23,571 nucleotides of DNA from positions 1 to 23,571 of the forward strand of contig JAISYD010000325.1 of NCBI GenBank assembly GCA_031270145.1, read 5' to 3'. The first letter of the stretch is position 1. Every line of letters starts with the position of its first letter. This DNA is from Planctomycetota bacterium. Its GTDB lineage: Bacteria > Planctomycetota > SZUA-567. The notes beneath the pieces were generated by a model. The model saw only the letters and a program-made list of their open reading frames with translations, searched no databases and had not been told where the DNA came from. Below, in pieces: positions 1-6,398 of this stretch. The position numbers and the translations under genes were made by a program.

Positions 1-399
1 CTGGCGGGAACGGCGGTGGATCGCGCCCTGGCCAGCGTTTATCGCGCGCCCCTGGATTTCGCCACGGTTTACATGGACCTGGACGACACGCTGACGGCCG
101 GCGACGGCGTCAATCCGGATGCGGTGAAGTTCCTGTTCCAATGCCGCAATCGGGGCCGGCGGCTGATCCTCCTGACTCGGCACGCCGTCTCCCCGAGATC
201 GACGCTCCGCCGCCTCCGGCTGGAAAGCCTTTTCGACGAGACGATCTGGTTGCGAAAGGGCGAGGACAAATCCTCCCGCATCTGCGAAAAGAACGCCGTT
301 TTCATCGACGATTCCTTCAGCGAGCGCCAGGAGGTGAGCCAGCGGACGGGAATCCCGGTGTTCGACGTTTCAGCCATCGAGGGGTTGCTGGAGCCATAG
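1..399 (+). CDS. HAD-type domain, C-terminal end of a larger protein (5' truncated)
   Basis: The reading frame is open to the left edge of the window, so this is very likely the tail of a longer gene; a GTG at 16 is a possible but poorly supported internal start. The visible part shows HAD phosphatase motifs: DLDDTLT (motif I, from about base 76), ILLTRH (motif II-like threonine), and FIDDSFSER near the end (motif IV acidic pair). From memory, this pattern of DLDDTL, then LLTRH, then IDDSFSER, then a PVFDVSAIE-like ending is found at the C-terminus of ATP-grasp/carbamoyl-phosphate-synthase-like proteins in surface-polysaccharide loci. That larger fusion is an inference, because the ATP-grasp part lies outside the window. 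The substrate is unknown. Confidence 0.75.
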   Translation: MAGTAVDRALASVYRAPLDFATVYMDLDDTLTAGDGVNPDAVKFLFQCRNRGRRLILLTRHAVSPRSTLRRLRLESLFDETIWLRKGEDKSSRICEKNAVFIDDSFSERQEVSQRTGIPVFDVSAIEGLLEP

Positions 400-668
400 G
401 CGCCGGGCCGGGATCCGGGGAAAGGAGAGGGCCGGATGCTCGGCAAAGAGAATGCCGGCGAGGGCGGGATGATCGCCTCCATTGTCCCCGATTGGAGCTG
501 GACATCGAGGGGCGGCATTTCGTCCGCCCCGACATACTGGAAACGCGACGCCGCAACAACGAAAAAGAGCAAAGCCATTGACAAGGGCCGGAACTGAAAT
601 ATGATGAAGTTTTACGCGGGTTTATGAAACGGCATATTTCCCATTTTTCACCAAAGAAAGGAACAAGC
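400..668. other. Intergenic region upstream of the TRAP operon
   Basis: About 270 bases with no convincing gene. The left half is GC-rich and featureless to me. The right half carries a sigma-70-type promoter and the ribosome binding site of dctP, annotated separately. I see no clear terminator for the upstream gene. Confidence 0.6.
578..605 (+). promoter_or_regulatory. Sigma-70-type promoter for the TRAP operon
   Basis: TTGACA at 578-583 is a perfect -35 hexamer. After a 16-base spacer comes TATGAT at 600-605, one mismatch from TATAAT. Transcription would start near 612, about 57 bases before the dctP start at 669. This is one of the best sigma-70 matches in the window and contrasts with the sigma-54 promoter of the operon at 6399. 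Confidence 0.72.
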
Positions 669-1682
669 ATGCTTACGCGCGCAATCGCGATCCCGCTGGC
701 CGCCGCGCTGGCGATCTCCGTCCTGTCCGGAACCGGAGCCGCCCAGGCGGGTCAGCCCATCTCATTCAAGATGGTGGGCAACAACGCCTCGGCCCTTTCC
801 ACCAAGGCGGCCCAAAAAATCGCCGCCGCGATTGAGACCAAGTCCGGCGGGGAGCTAAAGCCCCTGCTCTACCTGGAGGGGCAATTGGGCGACAACGACG
901 AGGATCTTTGCACCGGCCTCACCGAGGGCAACTATGAAATGCTCCTCAATCCGGAGATGCTCTTCAATTGGGCCGTCCCCGACTGGATGTCGATGTTCAA
1001 CATGACCTTCATCTTCGACAACCAGCAACACCTGCAGCGTTTTTGGGACAGCGAGATCGGCGCCGAACTGGTCCAAAAATTGAAGGACAAGCAACACGTC
1101 ACCGCCTACATCAAAACCATAGCCCTGCGCGGGCCCCGCTACCTCACCGCCAACCAGGCAATCCGCAAGGTGTCGGACCTGGAGGGCGTCAAGCTGCGCA
1201 CTCCCAACAACGCCGGCGTCATCGCCTCCTGGAGGGCCGCCGGCGCCAATGTCACCCCCGTCGCCTGGGGCGAGCTGTTCGGCGCGCTGCAGAGCGGCAT
1301 CGTCAGCGCCCAGGAAAATCCCCTCGCCAACATCGAGCAGGCCGGGCTCTTCCAGGTTCAGAAATACCTCATGCAGACCGAGCACCAATACACCAATTAT
1401 TTCATGTACTTCAACGACGAGTGGTACGAGACGCTAAGCGACGGGCACAAGCGGATCATCGGCGAGGCCATAGACGAGGGGTTCGCCTGGCACAACCGCG
1501 AGGTCGAGGCCGAGGACAACAGGCTCCTCGAGAGCTTCCGGCAGAAGGGCATGATAGTCATCCCCAAGAACGAGATAGACATCGAGTCGTTCAAGAGAAA
1601 GATCATCCCCGCCCTGCTCGAGGAGAACAAGAGCGTATATCCGGCCGGGGCCTACGAAAAAATCCAATCGCTGCGGCGATGA
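669..1682 (+). CDS. dctP: TRAP transporter periplasmic substrate-binding protein (DctP family)
   Basis: Periplasmic solute receptor of a tripartite ATP-independent transporter, 337 aa from the ATG at 669. That start has an AGAAAGGA ribosome binding site just upstream and is followed directly by a signal peptide (hydrophobic core, cleavage probably after AQA at residue 27); an earlier in-frame ATG at 624 would put 15 charged residues in front of it. Family hallmarks are the block LTANQAIRKVSDLEGVKLRTPN with the conserved ligand-binding arginine at R177, then VTPVAWGELFGALQSG and the QENP motif near 216-219. That arginine usually binds a substrate carboxylate, so an organic or amino acid is likely. 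The stop overlaps the first possible ATG of dctQ, and dctM follows. The exact substrate is not readable from sequence. Confidence 0.95.
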   Translation: MLTRAIAIPLAAALAISVLSGTGAAQAGQPISFKMVGNNASALSTKAAQKIAAAIETKSGGELKPLLYLEGQLGDNDEDLCTGLTEGNYEMLLNPEMLFNWAVPDWMSMFNMTFIFDNQQHLQRFWDSEIGAELVQKLKDKQHVTAYIKTIALRGPRYLTANQAIRKVSDLEGVKLRTPNNAGVIASWRAAGANVTPVAWGELFGALQSGIVSAQENPLANIEQAGLFQVQKYLMQTEHQYTNYFMYFNDEWYETLSDGHKRIIGEAIDEGFAWHNREVEAEDNRLLESFRQKGMIVIPKNEIDIESFKRKIIPALLEENKSVYPAGAYEKIQSLRR

Positions 1683-1699
1683 CGTTTCCGGGAGAACGC

Positions 1700-2278
1700 A
1701 TGTCGACGCTTGCGCGCATCCTTGGCAAAGCCGCGGCGGCTCTTGAGGTTGCCGTCAAAACAGCCGCCATTTCCGTGCTGGTCTCGCTGATTTGCGTCGT
1801 GTTCTTCCAAATGGCGCGGCGAACCCTGACCGGGAGATCGTTCGTTGAAATCGAAGAACTATCCATCATACTCGCCGCCTGGCTGGCCTTCCTCACCATC
1901 CCCTACGCCGTACGGCGCAAGGCGCATGTGCGCATCGAGACATTCATCGAAAAATTTCCCTTCGTACCGCGAAACTCGCTGGAGCTCGCCATCAATGCCG
2001 CCATCCTCGCGACCGTCCTCGTGGCGGCGTACCACGGCTGGCGTCTGGCCGGGCGCAAGATCATGGTCCCCATGACCGTCCTGCCGACGCACCAGGGGGT
2101 ATGGTTTTATTCCTTCCCGGTCGGCATGGGCCTGGCCGCGTTTTTCCTGCTGGACAACCTGGCGCAAACGCTGAACCGGTTCGCGACCCGGGAGCCGTAC
2201 CGGCTGGCCGACCCCTCCCCGGAGATCCCCGCCTCCGGGGAGGGCGTCGCCGGCCGTCCCGGTAACGAGGAGGGTTGA
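1700..2278 (+). CDS. dctQ: TRAP transporter small membrane subunit (DctQ family)
   Basis: Small integral membrane subunit of the TRAP transporter, 192 aa, with four predicted membrane segments (around ISVLVSLICVVFF, LSIILAAWLAFLTIPYA, LAINAAILATVLVAAYHGW and FYSFPVGMGLAAFFLL). The segment EELSIILAAWLAFLTIPYAVRRKAHVRIE is a typical DctQ signature region. I chose the ATG at 1700 because GGGAG lies five bases before it. An in-frame ATG at 1679 overlaps the dctP stop and would add seven residues, so it cannot be excluded. The C-terminal tail is polar, proline- and glycine-rich and unlikely to be membrane-embedded. The gene sits between dctP and dctM in the expected order. Confidence 0.92.
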   Translation: MSTLARILGKAAAALEVAVKTAAISVLVSLICVVFFQMARRTLTGRSFVEIEELSIILAAWLAFLTIPYAVRRKAHVRIETFIEKFPFVPRNSLELAINAAILATVLVAAYHGWRLAGRKIMVPMTVLPTHQGVWFYSFPVGMGLAAFFLLDNLAQTLNRFATREPYRLADPSPEIPASGEGVAGRPGNEEG

Positions 2279-2279
2279 C

Positions 2280-3560
2280 ATGTGGGTGGTGCTGGCCTTT
2301 ATCCTCATGATCGGCCTCGGCGTCCCGGTCGGGTTCGCCATGATGCTAAGCGCCGTCGAGTACATCCGCCACACCGGCTCCACCGGCATGAGCATGGTCC
2401 CCCAGGCCATGATCAGCGGCGTCTCCTCCTACACCATGCTGGCAATCCCATTTTTCATGCTGGTGGGGGAATTGATGAACTCAAGCGGCATCACCAAGCG
2501 CATTTTCCATTTCGCCAGTTGCCTGGTCGGACACGTCACCGGCGGGCTGGGACATGTCAACATCCTCTCCAGCATGATTTTCGCCGGCATGTCCGGTGCG
2601 GCGGTCGCCGATTGCGCCGGCCTGGGCGTGATTGAAATCAAGGCCATGCGCGAGGACGGGTTCGACGCCGACTTTTCGGTGGGCGTGACCGCCGCCTCCT
2701 CCATAATCGGGCCCATCATCCCACCCAGCAGCCCGATGGTGCTGTTCGGCATCGCCGGGAGCGTCTCGATCGGCTCGCTATTCCTAGGCGGCATCGTCGT
2801 GGGCGTAATCATGGGGTTGTTCATGATGACCACGGTTTACATCATCGCCCGGCGGCGCAACTACCCCAAGCACAAGCGGGCCCGGCTCGGAGAAATTTTC
2901 CGCTCCTTCGTCGCGGCCCTGCCGGCGCTCCTGTCGCCGGTCATCCTGGTCGGCGGCATACTTTCCGGTTATTTCACCCCCACCGAAGCGGCGGCGACGG
3001 CGGTGTTCTATTCCCTGGCCGTCGGCTTGTTCGTATACCGCGAATTGAAACTGGGGGATATCGCGAGGGTGCTGACCACGGGGATAGAAAACCTCGGGCT
3101 GGTAATGCTCCTCATGGCCACCGGCAAGATCTTCGCCTGGGTGCTGGGGATCGAAAAAATCGCGGACACCGCCGCCGAGGGGCTGTTCAGCCTCAGTTCC
3201 AACCCCTGGATAATCATCGTCCTCATCAACCTGCTCTGGCTTTTCATGGGGACCTTCATGGAGACCAACGCCAGCATCCTACTCCTCACCCCCATCCTCA
3301 TGCCCATAGCCGCCCAACTGGGCTGGCATCCGGTACATTTCGGGGTGACGATGGTGTTCGCGCTGATGATCGGCCTGTTGACGCCGCCCATGGCCATCTG
3401 CCTGTTCATCACCTCCAAACTGGGCGGCATCAGCTTCCAGCGGGCCTTCAAGGCCGTCACGCCCTATTACATCGGGCTGCTTGTCGTCCTGGTCCTGATG
3501 AACGTCTTCCCCGACATCGTTTTGGCCGTTCCGAAACACTTTTTCGGCCAGGCGTTCTGA
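2280..3560 (+). CDS. dctM: TRAP transporter large membrane subunit (DctM family)
   Basis: Large transporting subunit of the TRAP system, 426 aa with about twelve hydrophobic segments, which couples solute import to a Na+ or H+ gradient. Family motifs are FAGMSGAAVADCAGLG (about 101-116), the block ASSIIGPIIPPSSPMVLFG (about 139-157), and GYFTPTEAAATAV (about 230-242). The ATG at 2280 follows the dctQ stop by one base and is preceded by GAGGAGGG at 2267-2274, so translation is probably coupled. Together with dctP and dctQ this makes a complete transporter. It may serve the amino-acid catabolic genes downstream, but the 162-base gap and separate regulator leave this unproven. Confidence 0.95.
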   Translation: MWVVLAFILMIGLGVPVGFAMMLSAVEYIRHTGSTGMSMVPQAMISGVSSYTMLAIPFFMLVGELMNSSGITKRIFHFASCLVGHVTGGLGHVNILSSMIFAGMSGAAVADCAGLGVIEIKAMREDGFDADFSVGVTAASSIIGPIIPPSSPMVLFGIAGSVSIGSLFLGGIVVGVIMGLFMMTTVYIIARRRNYPKHKRARLGEIFRSFVAALPALLSPVILVGGILSGYFTPTEAAATAVFYSLAVGLFVYRELKLGDIARVLTTGIENLGLVMLLMATGKIFAWVLGIEKIADTAAEGLFSLSSNPWIIIVLINLLWLFMGTFMETNASILLLTPILMPIAAQLGWHPVHFGVTMVFALMIGLLTPPMAICLFITSKLGGISFQRAFKAVTPYYIGLLVVLVLMNVFPDIVLAVPKHFFGQAF

Positions 3561-3589
3561 AGAGGATGGACGCCGGAACAAAAAGGCGC

Positions 3590-3606
3590 CCGCCGGACGC
3601 CGGCGG
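3590..3606 (+). other. GC-rich hairpin between dctM and the regulator
   Basis: Seven-base perfect inverted repeat CCGCCGG / CCGGCGG with a three-base loop (ACG), 30 bases after the dctM stop. There is no following T-run, so this is not a classical intrinsic terminator. It could protect the 3' end of the TRAP mRNA or mark partial uncoupling of the regulator from the TRAP genes. Confidence 0.4.
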
Positions 3607-3722
3607 AAGGACGTGCCGGATGGCGGCCGGGTTCGCTTGGCGGAGGCGGGACAAGTTCGGCCCATTGTCCAGGCGCGACAAAACAGCCGCCACTCGGGTT
3701 GGCGGCGCCGGAGCATGCCGCA

Positions 3723-5576
3723 ATGACGCAAATAATCAATAGGCCGACGCAAATCGACCCGGCAATCACCTTGGCCGCGATCCAGCCCTATTTGACGCGC
3801 TTTGCGAAGGTGTTGTCGAGCGTACTCGGCATCGACGCGGAAATAATGGACGTCAACTTCATACGGTTGGCGGGGACCGGCATTTACGAGGCCGGGATCG
3901 GATCGTCCATCGACGAAGCCAATTTCATATACAAGCACGCGATTAAAATGAAGTCGTTTGTCCGCATCGACAACCCGAGGGAAAGCGAAGTATGCGACGA
4001 ATGCGCGAATAAGGCGACATGCCGGGAGACGCTTTCGCTTTGCACGACCCTGCAAGTCGGCGGCCAGGTGCTCGGCGTCCTCGGCTTGGTGTGCTTCAAT
4101 GCGCGCGACCGGGCCAGAATCCTCAGGAAAGTCGACTTCTATGTCGAATTCGTCAAGCAAATCGCGGAGGTTATCGAGCAAAAGGCCCTCGAGCAAAAAA
4201 AAGCCGCCGACGCGGGCGATTTGCTGGACGCGCTTCTGGAAATCATGGACATCGACGATCGCGGCGTCCTTATTTTCGACTGGCGGCGAAACATCACCTT
4301 TATGAACAAAGTGGCCCGCGCCGAATTTTCCCGCGCTTCGAATTCCGTCCCGGGCAACGAACTGCGCCTCAGGAAGACGAGGAATTCATTCGGCGGATTG
4401 CAGGAATTCGAGATCCTTTTCAACGACCGCAAAACCAAGGTCGTCGGCTCCCTTTCCGAGATTCGCGCCGGCCCGCCGCATTTTTCCAGCGCCCTGGTCT
4501 TCGAGGCGCTGCCCAAAATGACGCGGAAGGCCCTGGATTTCTCCGCCTCGAACCCGGACACCAAATTGGCCGCCATCGTCGGGGCGTCGCCGCAAACCCT
4601 GCAACTGAAAAGCGACATCATGCGCCTGGCGCATTCCCCCTCCACCGTCCTGATCACCGGAGAAAGCGGCACGGGAAAGGAACTGGTCGCGCAGGCGATC
4701 CACAACGTCAGCGATCGCCGGCAGGCCCCTTTCGTCGCGATCAACTGCGGGGGGATTCCCAACACGCTTTTGGAAAGCGAGTTGTTCGGCTACGACCGGG
4801 GCGCGTTCACCGGCGGGCTGAAGTCCGGGAAAATCGGGAAATTCGAGATGGCGAACGGCGGCACCGTTTTCCTGGACGAAATCGGCTCGATGCCGATCTA
4901 TATGCAAGTCAAATTATTGCGCGTCCTCCAGGAAAGGCAAATAAGCCGCCTCGGCTCGAACGACGTCATCGACGTCGACGTGCGGATCATCGCCGCGACA
5001 AACGAGAACCTGGCCGAGCGCATATCGCAAAACATGTTCCGCGGGGATCTTTTCTACCGGCTCAACGTCATTCCCCTGGAAATCGCCCCGCTGCGGGAGA
5101 GAAAAGAGGACATCAAGGCGCTTTCCCAGCGTTTCGTCGATTTTTATTGCAAGCGGCTCAACAAAAGCGCGGGACGCATCCCCCATTACATTATGAACGT
5201 CCTTTACAATTACGCCTGGCCCGGAAACGTCAGGGAACTGCAAAATTGCGTCGAATACATGGTGAACGCCATCCAGGCCGGCCAACCATGGCGGGCGGAA
5301 CATCTTCCGCCCAAGCTTCGCGGCCCCGCCGCCGGGCGGCTCGCGGCCGGAGCGGCCGCGCCCTCCCCGCGATCGCTGCGGGAGGTTGAGCGCGAACACA
5401 TCATGGAGGCGCTTCGCGCGTTCCCGGGCAATAACAAGGGGAAAAAGGAAGCCGCGCGCGCGCTGGGGATCGGCATCGCGACGCTTTACAGGAAAATAGG
5501 GGAATACGGAATAGCCGCCGACGCGCCTGAACGAACGGCTATGTCCACGGCGAGCATATCCATCGCGGACTCGTGA
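3723..5576 (+). CDS. Sigma-54-dependent transcriptional activator (GAF/PAS-like sensor, AAA+, Fis HTH)
   Basis: Enhancer-binding protein of 617 aa that activates sigma-54 RNA polymerase by ATP hydrolysis. The ATG at 3723 follows GGAG at 3710-3713; a TTG at 3699 would add eight residues. Residues 1-155 form a GAF-like sensor with four cysteines spaced C91-x2-C94-x5-C100-x6-C107. Residues 165-265 look PAS-like. The AAA+ domain spans about 285-520: Walker A GESGTGKE (313-320), loop GAFTGG (360-365, last residue Gly rather than the usual Ala), Walker B VFLDEIG (382-388), and the arginine-finger region FRGDLFYRLN. A Fis-type helix-turn-helix ends it (about 553-596). Layout and context resemble the E. 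coli YgeV regulator near ygeX/ygeY. A sigma-54 promoter at 6167 and dyads upstream of the next operon are its likely targets. Confidence 0.93.
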   Translation: MTQIINRPTQIDPAITLAAIQPYLTRFAKVLSSVLGIDAEIMDVNFIRLAGTGIYEAGIGSSIDEANFIYKHAIKMKSFVRIDNPRESEVCDECANKATCRETLSLCTTLQVGGQVLGVLGLVCFNARDRARILRKVDFYVEFVKQIAEVIEQKALEQKKAADAGDLLDALLEIMDIDDRGVLIFDWRRNITFMNKVARAEFSRASNSVPGNELRLRKTRNSFGGLQEFEILFNDRKTKVVGSLSEIRAGPPHFSSALVFEALPKMTRKALDFSASNPDTKLAAIVGASPQTLQLKSDIMRLAHSPSTVLITGESGTGKELVAQAIHNVSDRRQAPFVAINCGGIPNTLLESELFGYDRGAFTGGLKSGKIGKFEMANGGTVFLDEIGSMPIYMQVKLLRVLQERQISRLGSNDVIDVDVRIIAATNENLAERISQNMFRGDLFYRLNVIPLEIAPLRERKEDIKALSQRFVDFYCKRLNKSAGRIPHYIMNVLYNYAWPGNVRELQNCVEYMVNAIQAGQPWRAEHLPPKLRGPAAGRLAAGAAAPSPRSLREVEREHIMEALRAFPGNNKGKKEAARALGIGIATLYRKIGEYGIAADAPERTAMSTASISIADS

Positions 5577-5577
5577 A

Positions 5578-5802
5578 ATTCAGAAATACCCCGACAAATG
5601 CACGGAAGAAACCGCAAACCCGGAGCGGATTGAGGAAAGCAAACGCGCCATGAGCCGGAGGTGGAGAATCCTTGATTCGCCCGAGCGTGTGAAACGGTTG
5701 GCCGCCGACATGGCGGCGCGCTATGAAACGCTGTGCGCCGAAAAAACCGCCATGGCGCGGAAAGCCATGACTGTCCGTATCCGGCCAAGCCAGAGATTAT
5801 AG
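5578..5802 (+). pseudogene. Possible gene remnant (weak HsdR-like similarity)
   Basis: Directly after the regulator stop, one frame stays open and protein-like for 75 codons up to a TAG at 5800-5802. It includes an ATG at 5650 followed by about 50 residues with the segment SPERVKRLAADMAARYE and then KAMTVRI. From memory this resembles a short internal piece of type I restriction HsdR subunits (a pattern like ERIxxLAxDIVxHYE ... GKAMIV), but I could not align it. No helicase or nuclease motif is present, so if the match is real it is a decayed fragment. Alternatively it is a small unknown protein or chance. The base composition matches the flanking coding DNA, not the AT-rich control region after it. 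Confidence 0.28.
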
Positions 5803-5817
5803 TTTCCCGACGATTCC

Positions 5818-5832
5818 CTATCAAAATGATTC
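5818..5832. promoter_or_regulatory. Candidate activator-binding dyad 1 (imperfect)
   Basis: CTATCA-AAA-TGATTC, an imperfect copy of the perfect dyad at 6089-6103 with the same 6-3-6 geometry (5/6 and 4/6 matches to the half-sites). It lies about 350 bases upstream of the -24 element. Confidence 0.4.
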
Positions 5833-5924
5833 AACAATGGCGGCGATTTATCCGCGTCGAGGCCGGATACAAAAGAGCCCTTACCAGAATTTCGCGCTTT
5901 ACCGATTGAAGCGTCGCAGATTTT

Positions 5925-5939
5925 AACTCATTTTGATAT
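5925..5939. promoter_or_regulatory. Candidate activator-binding dyad 2 (imperfect)
   Basis: AACTCA-TTT-TGATAT, with one perfect half-site and one 4/6 half-site, and the same three-base spacer as the dyad at 6089. It lies about 240 bases upstream of the -24 element. Confidence 0.4.
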
Positions 5940-6088
5940 AAACCGCGAGCGTAATTCCAGGAAATTGGGGTAAAATCCAACACCTTAAATCGCAAGTTAT
6001 TACGATTTATTTTTTGACGGCATGCCCATACGGAAAGCATAATTTGCCTTTTAATGGCGGCGAGGCCAGGGGGAATAAAATGCCTTTT

Positions 6089-6103
6089 ATATCAATATGA
6101 TAT
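6089..6103. promoter_or_regulatory. Candidate activator-binding dyad 3 (perfect inverted repeat)
   Basis: ATATCA-ATA-TGATAT is a perfect inverted repeat centred about 70 bases upstream of the -24 element and about 97 bases before the expected transcription start. That is a usual position for the upstream activator sequence of a Fis-type enhancer-binding protein. The regulator encoded at 3723-5576 is the obvious candidate ligand. The region is AT-rich, so chance palindromes are more likely than elsewhere in the window. Confidence 0.55.
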
Positions 6104-6166
6104 GGAATATATGGCAATTTTCCCGATTATCAACGTAACTTAAATAAAATCAAACAGTTAAGCATT

Positions 6167-6182
6167 TGGCATTATAATTGCT
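6167..6182 (+). promoter_or_regulatory. Sigma-54 (-24/-12) promoter of the diaminopropionate operon
   Basis: TGGCATTATAATTGCT matches the consensus TGGCAC-N5-TTGCW at nearly every conserved position. The invariant GG and GC doublets are exactly spaced and the base before TGG is T, as preferred. Transcription should begin near 6193. It faces the lyase gene, and a sigma-54 activator gene lies just upstream, which strongly supports function. Confidence 0.85.
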
Positions 6183-6215
6183 CTCGTTAAACATGTGGCG
6201 TTTTAATTAAAAACT

Positions 6216-6343
6216 TGGCAAATCATGGGGAAACACCAATATGCCGCCATAGGCGGGACGGATGATCCGGAAGACCGCCGATTACACTCGCACACGCGTT
6301 TTTCACCGTCTCCATTCCCCCGACATCCCCATATGATTTGCCA
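6216..6343 (+). ncRNA. Candidate structured 5' leader closed by a long-range stem
   Basis: In the transcript expected from the sigma-54 promoter, bases 6216-6226 (TGGCAAATCAT) pair perfectly with 6333-6343 (ATGATTTGCCA). The helix continues after a two-base bulge (6331-6332) as GGGG 6227-6230 with CCCC 6327-6330. This encloses 96 nt with at least one inner hairpin, CCGCC-ATA-GGCGG at 6244-6256. The ribosome binding site lies about 40 nt downstream. The shape resembles a riboswitch with a P1 stem, but I recognise no known class. Confidence 0.4.
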
Positions 6344-6398
6344 CAGGATCCATTATGTATCGGAACGCACCCTGGAAAGAGCATAAAGGAGCCGTGAA

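Larger units (their letters stand above)
5803..6398. promoter_or_regulatory. AT-rich control region of the diaminopropionate operon
   Basis: Roughly 600 bases without a convincing gene. From about 5825 to 6230 the DNA is much more AT-rich than the rest of the window, as expected for a bendable promoter region between activator sites and a sigma-54 promoter. It holds three dyads at 5818, 5925 and 6089, the -24/-12 promoter at 6167, and a leader of about 200 nt before the start codon at 6399. Each is listed separately. Confidence 0.7.

Noticed and set aside
441..456. CGGCAAAGAGAATGCC upstream of dctP as a sigma-54 promoter
   Set aside because: The GG/GC spacing fits, but most other consensus positions fail, and a much better sigma-70 promoter lies 140 bases closer to the gene.
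6262..6285. GATCCGGAAGACCGCC in the leader as the 3' part of a cobalamin riboswitch
   Set aside because: It loosely recalls the 3' conserved segment of that class, but the required upstream blocks and B12-box order are absent and the expected transcription start lies too close.
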